From positions 510,679 through 574,678 of the forward strand of contig NZ_KB893626.1 of NCBI RefSeq assembly GCF_000374125.1: a DNA stretch of 64,000 bases, written 5' to 3'. The stretch comes from Niabella aurantiaca DSM 17617 (GTDB lineage: Bacteria; Bacteroidota; Bacteroidia; Chitinophagales; Chitinophagaceae). Positions within the stretch are counted from its first letter, which is position 1; each line of letters starts with the position of its first letter. The position numbers and the translations under genes are program-made. This document shows, piece by piece, positions 17,243 to 24,616 of this stretch. The notes beneath the pieces are model-generated. The model was not told the origin of the DNA and searched no databases. It saw only the letters and a list, made by a program, of their open reading frames with translations.

Positions 17243-18517
17243 CTATTTTGTAATCGCCTCTTTCCCAAAATACGGAACCAGTACCTTCGGCAGCGCAATT
17301 GTATCACCTTGCTGGTTGTTCTCCAGCAGGCAGGCCACAATGCGGGGCAAGGCCAGCGAGCTTCCATTGAGTGAGTGCGCCAGTTGGGTCTTGCCGTTCT
17401 CGTCTTTGAAACGGATCTTCAGCCGGTTGGTCTGGTAGGCTTCAAAGTTAGAGGTGGAGCTTACTTCCAGCCAGCGTTCCTGGGCAGCGCTGTACACTTC
17501 AAAGTCGTAAGTGAGCGCAGAAGTGAACGACATATCGCCCCCGCAAAGTCTTAGGATCCGGTAAGGCAGTTCCAGGCTTTGCAGCAGCCGTTCTACATGC
17601 GCCACCATTTCTTCCAGTGCTTCATAGCTTTTATCCGGGTGGGTCAGCTGCACGATCTCTACTTTTTCAAACTGATGCACCCGGTTCAGTCCGCGTACGT
17701 CTTTGCCAAAGCTGCCGGCCTCCCGGCGGAAGCAGGGAGAATAGGCCGTCATTTTCACCGGTAGTTGTTCCTGTTTCAGGATGGTATCGCGGTAAATATT
17801 GGTTACCGGGACCTCCGAGGTCGGGATCATATAAAAGTTGTCTGCGGGCATATGATACATCTGGCCCTCTTTGTCGGGCAACTGGCCGGTACCATAAGCA
17901 GAGGCCTCGTTTACCATAAAAGGAGGCAGGTATTCAGTATAGCCCGCGGCAATGTTGTAGTCCAGGAAATACTGTACCAGCGCCCGTTGCAGCCGGGCAC
18001 CCTGACCTTTATACAGGGGGAAGCCGCTGCCGGTTATCTTGGCGCCGGTTTCAAAATCTACGAGGTCAAATGTTTTGATGAGGTCCCAATGCGGTACCGC
18101 ATCACTGCTCAGCGCCGGTTTGGCACCGTGCTCCCGCACTACTTCGTTGTCTTCAGCACTATTGCCTTCCGGTACCAGGGGTGAAGGCAGGTTGGGCAGC
18201 AATACCAGTTTTTCCTGCAGTTCTTTTTCCGCGTGGGCCAGCTGCTCACTGATGGGTTGTAGTTTTTGCTTGGCGGCGGCCACTTCCGCTTTTTTAGCTT
18301 CGGCCACTTCTTTATCGCCTTTGGCCATGAGCCGGCCAATTTCTTTGGAAGCACTGTTTACAAGGGATTGGGTCGTATCAAACTCCAGCTGCGACTTTTT
18401 GCGCTGATCGTCCAGCGAAATGATTTCATCCACCAGCCCGGGGTCCTTAAAGTTTTTTACTGCCAGCCGTTTTTTAACAGCTTCTGTGTCCTGCCGTAAT
18501 ACCTGTAATTGCAACAT
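17243..18517 (-). CDS. serS: Serine--tRNA ligase
   Basis: The 424-residue class II synthetase has the N-terminal tRNA-binding coiled coil (residues about 1-105), then the catalytic domain with motif 2 (SPCFRREAGSFGKD, with the following RVHQFEKVE) and motif 3 (NGSSLALPRIVACLLE). It charges tRNA-Ser, and tRNA-Sec where present. The length is normal. TATCTTTG at 18536-18543 provides a promoter, and a terminator follows at 17212. The divergent neighbour is the haem A synthase gene. Confidence 0.97.
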   Translation of the reverse strand: MLQLQVLRQDTEAVKKRLAVKNFKDPGLVDEIISLDDQRKKSQLEFDTTQSLVNSASKEIGRLMAKGDKEVAEAKKAEVAAAKQKLQPISEQLAHAEKELQEKLVLLPNLPSPLVPEGNSAEDNEVVREHGAKPALSSDAVPHWDLIKTFDLVDFETGAKITGSGFPLYKGQGARLQRALVQYFLDYNIAAGYTEYLPPFMVNEASAYGTGQLPDKEGQMYHMPADNFYMIPTSEVPVTNIYRDTILKQEQLPVKMTAYSPCFRREAGSFGKDVRGLNRVHQFEKVEIVQLTHPDKSYEALEEMVAHVERLLQSLELPYRILRLCGGDMSFTSALTYDFEVYSAAQERWLEVSSTSNFEAYQTNRLKIRFKDENGKTQLAHSLNGSSLALPRIVACLLENNQQGDTIALPKVLVPYFGKEAITK

Positions 18518-18535
18518 GCTTCAAAAAAATTTTTG

Positions 18536-18543
18536 CAAAGATA
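18536..18543 (-). promoter_or_regulatory. -7 element of serS
   Basis: The minus strand reads TATCTTTG (TAnnTTTG), 18 nt from the serS start codon. Confidence 0.45.
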
Positions 18544-18546
18544 AAC

Positions 18547-18651
18547 GAGAATTCAGAATCCAGAATTCAGAATCGAGATATCGGACATTGGTGCCGGATT
18601 CTCAATACCCGATTCTCAATTCTGAATTCTCATGTCTCGATTCCCGAAACC
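18547..18651. repeat. Heptanucleotide-phased repeat tract (15 units), inverted halves
   Basis: The 105 bp between the divergent serS and cox15 promoters split without remainder into fifteen 7-bp units. The first units are variants of CAGAATY (GAGAATT, CAGAATC, CAGAATT). From 18596 on they become variants of the reverse complement (GGATTCT, CGATTCT, CAATTCT). A perfect 13-bp inverted repeat links 18547-18559 with 18619-18631. The units diverge but the 7-bp phase is kept throughout, so the tract looks like an old short-tandem array. Confidence 0.75.
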
Positions 18652-18663
18652 CAAATAATTTAA

Positions 18664-18671
18664 TACTTTTG
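18664..18671 (+). promoter_or_regulatory. -7 element of cox15
   Basis: TACTTTTG fits TAnnTTTG and ends 6 nt before ATG 18678, so the message would have almost no leader. It rules out the upstream in-frame starts. Confidence 0.5.
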
Positions 18672-18677
18672 CGCGTT

Positions 18678-19760
18678 ATGCAATTACAAAAGAACAAACC
18701 GGTGGCTACCTGGCTGTTTGTAGGCGCTGGCATGCTGATCATACAGGTTTTACTGGGCGGACTTACGCGGCTGACCGGCTCGGGTCTTTCCATTACGGAA
18801 TGGCAGCCGATACTGGGGGCATTGCCACCCATGAACGAACAGGCCTGGAGCGAAGCTTTTGACAAATACAAACAGATCGCGCAGTTCAAATACATTCATA
18901 ACCATTTTACGCTGACGGACTTTAAGGGCATTTATTTCTGGGAATGGCTGCACCGCGACTGGGCCCGGCTGATCGGCATCGTATTCCTGATCCCTTTTAT
19001 CTGGTTTGTTGTAAAAAAGAAAATAGATCGCAGTATGCTCTGGCCCATGATCATTTTATTTCTGTTGGGTGGCCTTCAGGGGGCCATTGGCTGGATCATG
19101 GTAAAAAGCGGGGTGGGCACCGACCTGGTGTACGTGAGCCACATCCGCCTGGCAGTGCATTTCCTGGCTGCTCTGCTGCTGCTGTGCTATGTGGTGTGGT
19201 TTGCCTTGAAACTGACCGTACGTGCAGATCGGATCGCAACAGACGGATATACGCGCAACTTCAATATACTCCTGCTGGTGATCATTGTGCTTCAGCTGAC
19301 CTACGGCGCGTTCATGGCCGGTACGCATGCAGGGAAAGCAGCCATCACCTGGCCCACCATTAATGGCAGTATGGTTCCGGCAGCGTCGATGCTGAATGAG
19401 GGAAGTTTTTTGAGCGATATCACGCATAACCTCATTACCATCCAGTTCATCCATCGCGGACTGGCTTACCTGATCACCGTACTGATGGTGTTTTTTACAC
19501 TGCGGCTGGCGCGATTGCCTAAGGCGACCCTGCTTTATAAAATGCGTTTCTGGCCAATGACCCTTGTGATCATACAGGTAACCCTGGGCATTCTGGCCCT
19601 GGTCAACTACCTCACACCCGATAAATTGCTGCTCAGCATCCTGCATCAGCTGATAGGAATGTTGTTATTGGTTTGCATGGTGATCACGGTATTCCTTGTA
19701 CGTAAGGCACCCGTTGCAGAAACAGAAACAGTTGCGGGAGTACCAACAACTGTCTCCTGA
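18678..19760 (+). CDS. ctaA: Haem A synthase (COX15/CtaA family)
   Basis: The 360-residue multi-pass membrane protein has the COX15 core: LLGGLTRLTGSGLSITEWQP near the N-terminus, FKGIYFWEWLHRDWAR with the haem-ligand His, QGAIGWIMVKSG, HIRLAVHF, and a second His pair in QFIHRGLAYL and LHQLIGM. It oxidises haem O to haem A for cytochrome c oxidase. The open frame extends upstream through the heptamer tract, but the -7 element and the family N-terminus fix the start at 18678. It is convergent with the CBM48/HHH gene. Confidence 0.94.
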   Translation: MQLQKNKPVATWLFVGAGMLIIQVLLGGLTRLTGSGLSITEWQPILGALPPMNEQAWSEAFDKYKQIAQFKYIHNHFTLTDFKGIYFWEWLHRDWARLIGIVFLIPFIWFVVKKKIDRSMLWPMIILFLLGGLQGAIGWIMVKSGVGTDLVYVSHIRLAVHFLAALLLLCYVVWFALKLTVRADRIATDGYTRNFNILLLVIIVLQLTYGAFMAGTHAGKAAITWPTINGSMVPAASMLNEGSFLSDITHNLITIQFIHRGLAYLITVLMVFFTLRLARLPKATLLYKMRFWPMTLVIIQVTLGILALVNYLTPDKLLLSILHQLIGMLLLVCMVITVFLVRKAPVAETETVAGVPTTVS

Positions 19761-19769
19761 GTCTTTTAT

Positions 19770-20393
19770 TTATTTTCCCCCGGTCAGCTCCTGCTGCAGG
19801 GCTTCCAGCTCTTCCCATTTTTCGGCGGCGGCCAGCTTTGCCTGTTTGGGCCAGCTTTTAGGGTCGTGCATGGCAAATTTGCTGCCTGCTGTGTCCAGAA
19901 CACCTTTTAATTTCTTGATGGTGGCCTTGGAGAGATCTTTAAAATTGTGAAAACCTTCCTGTTCCAGCAATTTTGCGATCGCAGGGCCGATCCCTTCAAT
20001 TTTGGTAAGGTCATTCTTTACAGTCTCTGCAACCTTCCCGGTCTTTGAGGTGGTTTTCTTCTGCTTGCCGGCAGCCCGGGGCTTTGCCTTCTTCTCAACA
20101 GGTATTTCAGCTTCAACAGTGATCACAGAATTGTCGATCCCAAAATGGTGTTTGTGCACATAGCTTTGTGCGGCCCAGTCATTTACCCAGCGCCCATCGT
20201 TCAATAAAAAACGATACTCATAGGTTTGCCCGGGTTCCAGCTTTACTTTGGCTTTTAATGTTCCGTCTTTATGCGGTTTCAGGGCGATAGCCTTATCAAT
20301 ATCCCAGTTGTTGAAATCCCCCAGTAAAACGGCTGAACTTGCCGTTCCAAGCGCCTCGCCCGGGAGCGAGAATACGACGTTCTTCATATTCAA
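19770..20393 (-). CDS. CBM48-type (AMPK-like glycogen-binding) domain fused to helix-hairpin-helix domain
   Basis: The 207-residue protein has an N-terminal early-set/CBM48 domain (residues about 3-95) with the hallmark LLGDFNNWD and YEYRFLLNDGRW. A Lys-rich linker (about 103-125) follows, then a helix-hairpin-helix domain with IEGIGPAIAKLLEQEG (about 131-175). CBM48 domains bind glycogen-like glucans in their AMPK and branching-enzyme relatives. The HhH domain of this type (DUF4332-like) may bind DNA or protein. No catalytic residues are seen. The fusion is found in Bacteroidota but its role is unknown. The start may be M1 or M3. Confidence 0.75.
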   Translation of the reverse strand: MNMKNVVFSLPGEALGTASSAVLLGDFNNWDIDKAIALKPHKDGTLKAKVKLEPGQTYEYRFLLNDGRWVNDWAAQSYVHKHHFGIDNSVITVEAEIPVEKKAKPRAAGKQKKTTSKTGKVAETVKNDLTKIEGIGPAIAKLLEQEGFHNFKDLSKATIKKLKGVLDTAGSKFAMHDPKSWPKQAKLAAAEKWEELEALQQELTGGK

Positions 20394-20544
20394 TAAAATT
20401 TATATAAAGCGCAAAATTAACGGTTTTCAGGCGTTTTTTTCCCCTGATTTTGCATTTCCTGCTAAGATTATGAGCCTTATAGGGTTATATTTAGATTAAG
20501 CGCATTATCTTTAAAACGGATTTGGTAATGGTTTAAAATTTGAT

Positions 20545-21270
20545 ATGAAAAAAATAGTCGTTTTACTGTTGTTGCTGACCGCAGCAGCGGGAGCCTGGGC
20601 CGCCCGGCCAAGGGTGCTGGTGTTTTATAAGACCGCAGGTTTTTATCATAAATCCATAGAAGTGGGGCTGCCGGCCATTTACCGGCTGGGCGTCGAAAAC
20701 GGCTTTTTGGTAGACAGTACCAAAGATTCCGGAGCGTTTACCGACGCCAATCTTAAAAACTATGCAGCGATTATTTTCCTGAGCACCACCGGTACCCTGT
20801 TTGATGAAGCCCAGCAAAAGACCCTGCAGCAGTATGTGCACAACGGGGGAGGTATTGTAGGCATTCATGCCGCCACGGATGCGGAGTATGACTGGCCCTG
20901 GTACAACCAGATGATGGGCGCCTGGTTCCTCAGCCACCCCAAACAACAGACCGCTACGCTGAATATTGTGGATAGAAAGCATATCAGTACCCGCCACCTG
21001 CCGGCGCAATGGGTCCGGAAGGATGAATGGTATAATTTTAAAAACATCAGCAAGGATATAAAAGTGCTCCTTACCATTGACGAAAAAAGTTATGAAGGCG
21101 GCAAGAACGGCGATTTTCACCCGATGGCCTGGTACCACAATTTTGAAGGCGGGCGCGTTTTTTATACGGAGCTCGGTCATGTGGATGAATCTTATACCGA
21201 TCCGTTGTTCCTGAAGCACATCCTGGGGGGGATCCGGTATGCCCTCGGGAAAAATAAAAAATGGAAATAG
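20545..21270 (+). CDS. ThuA-like domain protein, exported
   Basis: The 241-residue protein has a signal peptide (residues 1-19, ending AWA) and one ThuA-like class I glutamine amidotransferase-fold domain. Visible motifs are VLVFYKTAGFYHKSI, a VHNGGGIVGIHAATD strand-loop, and GRVFYTELGHVDESY near the end. Many secreted Bacteroidota ThuA proteins are encoded near sugar-degradation genes, and some act on glycosides or oxidised sugars. There is no such context here, so the substrate is unknown. The gene is monocistronic, followed after 45 bp by a Crp-type regulator. Confidence 0.88.
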   Translation: MKKIVVLLLLLTAAAGAWAARPRVLVFYKTAGFYHKSIEVGLPAIYRLGVENGFLVDSTKDSGAFTDANLKNYAAIIFLSTTGTLFDEAQQKTLQQYVHNGGGIVGIHAATDAEYDWPWYNQMMGAWFLSHPKQQTATLNIVDRKHISTRHLPAQWVRKDEWYNFKNISKDIKVLLTIDEKSYEGGKNGDFHPMAWYHNFEGGRVFYTELGHVDESYTDPLFLKHILGGIRYALGKNKKWK

Positions 21271-21315
21271 GCATTCCCGCCGCTGCCTGTATACCTTGAT
21301 TTAAGATAAACCCCG

Positions 21316-21903
21316 ATGTTTACCAACCTTATTACCAACCTGGAACGGTATCTTCACTTTGAAGAGGACGAGCTTGCCTTTCTTATACCATTTATGGAAA
21401 TAAGAACGGTGAAAAAAGGAGAAAAAGTAATGCGCGTGGGTGAAATGGCGAATTATGTTTATTATATTGATAAAGGACTGATCCGTTTTTATCACGAGAT
21501 CGAGGGGAAGGAGCACACATACAAGATCTTCCGGGAAGATATGTGGGCAAGCGACTACGCGGCTTTTCTAACCCGTTCCAAATCGGTTATGAATATAGAA
21601 ACGCTGGAAGATACGGTGCTCATCCAGCTGCACTACGACCATATGCAAAAGGGATATGAGCGGGCAAAGGCGTTTGAGCGTTTTGGACGTAAAATGGCGG
21701 AAGCCCTCTTTTTAGCCACCGTTCAGCGTACGGTAGATATAATGGTAAAATCGCCGGAGACCCGTTATCTCGAATTGCTCGAAAATGATGCGGAAATGAT
21801 CAACCGCGTACCTTTAAAATACATAGCTTCTATGCTGGGCATCGAACCGGAGAGCCTCAGCCGCATCCGGAAAAGGACGGCGCGTCTTCACATAAAGGCA
21901 TGA
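21316..21903 (+). CDS. Crp/Fnr-family transcriptional regulator
   Basis: The 195-residue protein has a cyclic-nucleotide-binding-like beta-barrel (residues about 12-115) with VKKGEKVMRVGEMANYVYYIDKG and an C-terminal winged helix that ends in KYIASMLGIEPESLSRIRK, the Crp-type recognition helix. The cAMP-phosphate-binding RxS signature is absent, as in most Bacteroidota members, so the ligand is unknown. It is shorter than classic Crp, as is common for this subgroup. Confidence 0.88.
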   Translation: MFTNLITNLERYLHFEEDELAFLIPFMEIRTVKKGEKVMRVGEMANYVYYIDKGLIRFYHEIEGKEHTYKIFREDMWASDYAAFLTRSKSVMNIETLEDTVLIQLHYDHMQKGYERAKAFERFGRKMAEALFLATVQRTVDIMVKSPETRYLELLENDAEMINRVPLKYIASMLGIEPESLSRIRKRTARLHIKA

Positions 21904-21932
21904 AAACGGACCGGTTTCGGGCCGGGGACAAT

Positions 21933-22298
21933 CTATCCGGGAAGCGCCGCTTCCAGCTGTTGCCGGATATGCTTTAGTTTAACCTCTTGTTTTTTGGGTA
22001 AAAATACGGTGAGCACCCCTTCTTTAAAGCGGGTATTGATGCAGCTGGTATCCACCAAACCATTCAGGTGCAGGCTACGCTCAAAATCCCTTACCGGAAA
22101 TTCCTGTTTCAGAAATTCGAAAACGGCGTCATCCTCATCGCGGCTGCCGGTAATGACGAGCGTATCGTCAACGATGTTTGTGCGGATGTTTTCTTCCGGA
22201 AAACCCGGTACATATGCGGTTAGCCGGTAACAATCGTCCCGTTCTTCGATATTGACCGGAACATTGTATTTGGGCCTCCGGTATTCTTGTGTATGCAT
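21933..22298 (-). CDS. Hsp20/alpha-crystallin small heat-shock protein
   Basis: The 121-residue protein is almost only an alpha-crystallin domain: YNVPVNIEERDDCYRLTAYVPGF at the start, a short DDTLVITGSRD strand pair, FERSLHL, and the GVLTV strand matching the family GxLxV. N-terminal and C-terminal arms are very short. Such proteins hold unfolded proteins without ATP. It is the third gene of an operon with an ECF sigma factor and a two-helix membrane protein, which suggests stress-controlled expression. Confidence 0.88.
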   Translation of the reverse strand: MHTQEYRRPKYNVPVNIEERDDCYRLTAYVPGFPEENIRTNIVDDTLVITGSRDEDDAVFEFLKQEFPVRDFERSLHLNGLVDTSCINTRFKEGVLTVFLPKKQEVKLKHIRQQLEAALPG

Positions 22299-22331
22299 AG
22301 AATGGTTTTATAGATTTGAGTTGTTGCTCTT

Positions 22332-22676
22332 TTATTCCTGATCGTGAAATCGTTGCCACTGGCCACAGCGCTGCCGCCAGGCCTCCCGGAAGGCTTTCCG
22401 CTCTTCCTCGCTCATATTTTTAAGCTTCCGGCGCAAGCGGTCCGAAGGCCCCATACGGCGGTGCGGCCCCTTGCCATGGCCGATGCCAAAAAGGATCTTG
22501 GAAAGCAGCAGCAGCCCCACCGCCTGCCAGAAGGAAATTCTTTTTACCTCGAGCAGATCGGGCAGCACCGCATTCCATAAAAGCATCACGAGACCCCCGA
22601 AAACAAAGAGGGCAACAAATCCCAGCAGAATGAATAAAAAAATACGGGGCCGCCGGCCTTTTTTACCGTAGTTCAT
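22332..22676 (-). CDS. Small two-helix membrane protein, ECF-sigma operon
   Basis: The 114-residue protein has a basic start, two predicted membrane helices (about 11-33 and 48-65), an LLLSKILFGIG motif after the second, and a charged cytoplasmic tail with MSEEERKAFREAWRQRCG. I recognise no named family, though a short two-helix protein next to an ECF sigma gene recurs in Bacteroidota. It begins 10 nt after the sigma stop. A role as a membrane modulator or anti-sigma substitute is a guess from context. Confidence 0.7.
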   Translation of the reverse strand: MNYGKKGRRPRIFLFILLGFVALFVFGGLVMLLWNAVLPDLLEVKRISFWQAVGLLLLSKILFGIGHGKGPHRRMGPSDRLRRKLKNMSEEERKAFREAWRQRCGQWQRFHDQE

Positions 22677-22686
22677 AATATATTTT

Positions 22687-23262
22687 TTAATAGTTCATTA
22701 ATTCATCATACAAATACTGCAGGCGGCTGCGCAGGTGCAGCACCGCATAACGTTTCCGGCTGATGATGGTCTTCAGGTTCTCTCCGGACCGGTTGGCGAT
22801 TTCCTGCAGGGTAACTTCCTCCAGCTCGTTCAGGATAAAGACGTCCCGCTGGTTTACAGGAAGCTCATCCAGCGCGGAAAACAGCTCTTCCCAGAAAATT
22901 TTTTTGATGTCTGCCAGTTCCGGGTCATTATCGAGTGTAAAAAACAGCTCTCTGAACTGGAGCTCTCCTTCTTCGTTCTCATACCGGTAGTCATCGATCC
23001 GGTTGTCTTTTTTCTTGCGGTACTTGTCGGTGATCTTGTTGCGGGCCACTTTGAACAGCCAGCCGCTTACCTGTTCAATAGTCTGGTTCGTGCTGGCATT
23101 GGCATACTGGTACCAGACGTCCTGCAAAATATCTTCTGCGTCTGCATCGGTGTTTACATTTTTACGAATGAACCCAAAGAGACGCTTACCGTAATCCTTT
23201 ACGGTCTGAATGACATTTTGCTTCCTTTCCTCCGCCAATATTGCCAGTTTTTGCTCCTGCAT
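22687..23262 (-). CDS. ECF-type RNA polymerase sigma factor
   Basis: The 191-residue protein has sigma region 2 (LFGFIRKNVNTDADAEDILQDVW, then VSGWLFKVARNKITDKYRKKK) and region 4 (LDELPVNQRDVFILNELEEVTLQEIANRSGE, then ISRKRYAVLHLRSRL). There is no recognisable anti-sigma factor beside it; the next gene is a small two-helix protein, then hsp20. TATCTTTC lies 2 nt before the start codon, a near match to the -7 element. Confidence 0.92.
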   Translation of the reverse strand: MQEQKLAILAEERKQNVIQTVKDYGKRLFGFIRKNVNTDADAEDILQDVWYQYANASTNQTIEQVSGWLFKVARNKITDKYRKKKDNRIDDYRYENEEGELQFRELFFTLDNDPELADIKKIFWEELFSALDELPVNQRDVFILNELEEVTLQEIANRSGENLKTIISRKRYAVLHLRSRLQYLYDELMNY

Positions 23263-23424
23263 CAGAAAGATAAGACGATTGAACGGATAAATTACTTTAA
23301 AAGAAAGCCCCTGATTTTTAAATTTTTTCTGGAAGACTTCCCGTTACCGGCTGTAAAACAGGGTAAAATGGTGCGCACTTGCGGGCAAACGGCTATTTAT
23401 GGGGCACAAAACCGCCGGGTTTAA

Positions 23425-23432
23425 TAAATTTG
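23425..23432 (+). promoter_or_regulatory. -7 element of the cupin gene
   Basis: TAAATTTG fits TAnnTTTG and ends 9 nt before ATG 23442, favouring that start. Confidence 0.45.
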
Positions 23433-23441
23433 CGCGGATGC

Positions 23442-23819
23442 ATGTCGGAAAAGGCGCATAACAGATCTATTAAAATAATCGGAATGGTTCAAAGTGTTTT
23501 TTTTCAGGTAGATAACGAAATACCCTGGCAGGATGCGGGGCCGGGTGTACTGCGGCAGGTATATGGTCATGGAGATGATCTGATGCTGGTTAAAGCGAAG
23601 TTTGAAAGGGGGGCGGAAGGCACCCCGCACGAGCACAAACATGCTCAGGCAACCTATGTAGCAGGGGGGTCTTTTGAGGTAACGATCGGCGATCAAAAGA
23701 GAATAGTAACCACCGGGGATGGCTTTTATGTTCCCCCGCATGTGTTGCATGGATGTATCTGCCTGGAAGCCGGGATGCTGATCGATGCATTCAGTCCCCG
23801 CCGGGAAGATTTTCTTTAA
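23442..23819 (+). CDS. Cupin-domain protein
   Basis: The product is 125 residues from ATG 23442, or 111 from ATG 23484 where homology to the family begins (MVQSVFFQVDNEIPW). The cupin motif 1 is seen as GTPHEHKHAQATYVAGGSFE, with three His and no Glu in the usual place. Motif 2 is YVPPHVLHGCICLE. A metal-binding sensor or sugar-binding role is possible, but small single-domain cupins of this type have no fixed function. It is convergent with the LytTR regulator gene. Confidence 0.78.
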   Translation: MSEKAHNRSIKIIGMVQSVFFQVDNEIPWQDAGPGVLRQVYGHGDDLMLVKAKFERGAEGTPHEHKHAQATYVAGGSFEVTIGDQKRIVTTGDGFYVPPHVLHGCICLEAGMLIDAFSPRREDFL

Positions 23820-23841
23820 ACGGGGCACCCCGATGACGGAA

Positions 23842-24588
23842 CTACCTTTTTAGCATGGCCTGCCGGATCTGTTCCTTTTTTTGCCGGGAAACGGGGAGCT
23901 GTACATTGTTCTCCAGCAGCAGGCTGCCGCCATTTTCTTTGAGGATGCTTTTTATAAAATGCCGGTTCACGAGGTAAGAGTTGTGGCAACGGATAAATCC
24001 GTAATCTTCCAGCAACTGGTCGTACTCAAGCAGCGGCCTGGAGATGGTGAGCTTCTCATCGTTTTGAAGGTAAAAGAGGGTGTAATTATTTTTAGCTTCA
24101 CAATAAATGATATCTGATGGGTGGATAAACCGGATTTCTTTGGCTGAGGGCAAGGCGATCTTATGTTCCTGCCGGTCGGTTTGCCGGAGATGAAGTAAAA
24201 GATTTTTTAATTGTTCGTTCTGCTTTTTCTCTTCAATTTTTCGACGGGCGCGGGCTACTGCTGTCATCAGGTCGGCCAAGGCAATGGGCTTTAACAGGTA
24301 ATCAATGGCCGAAAATTTAATCGCCTGTATGCCGTATTTGTCAAAACCGGTAACAAAGATCACTTCAAAATCCTGTGCCGGAAGAGATTGCAGCAGGTCA
24401 AAGCCGTTTTGCCCCGGCATCTGTATGTCCAGGAAAATGAGCGCCGGCCGATGCAGCAGAATGGCTTCGCGCCCTTCGGCTGCATTCAGAGCGGAGGCAA
24501 CGATCTTTATCTCAGGGCAATGTTCTGAAAGCATCAGGTGCAGGTTGCTGATATTATTCGGTTCATCGTCTACAATAACTGCTTGCAT
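23842..24588 (-). CDS. LytTR-family response regulator
   Basis: The 248-residue protein has a receiver domain (residues 1-120) with D7-D8, phospho-acceptor D54 (IFLDIQMP) and a Lys in YLLKPI. It ends in a LytTR DNA-binding domain (about 145-246), with IIYCEAKNNYT and FIRCHNSYLVNRHFI. It pairs with the upstream LytS-type kinase, 28 nt before it in the same operon. Confidence 0.94.
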   Translation of the reverse strand: MQAVIVDDEPNNISNLHLMLSEHCPEIKIVASALNAAEGREAILLHRPALIFLDIQMPGQNGFDLLQSLPAQDFEVIFVTGFDKYGIQAIKFSAIDYLLKPIALADLMTAVARARRKIEEKKQNEQLKNLLLHLRQTDRQEHKIALPSAKEIRFIHPSDIIYCEAKNNYTLFYLQNDEKLTISRPLLEYDQLLEDYGFIRCHNSYLVNRHFIKSILKENGGSLLLENNVQLPVSRQKKEQIRQAMLKR

Positions 24589-24616
24589 GGCCTAAAATTA
24601 AATCAGAATGCTTCAA

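Noticed and set aside
23820-23836. CGGGG/CCCCG hairpin between cupin and LytTR genes
   Set aside because: Five-base arms with a two-base loop cannot fold well and no T-run follows.
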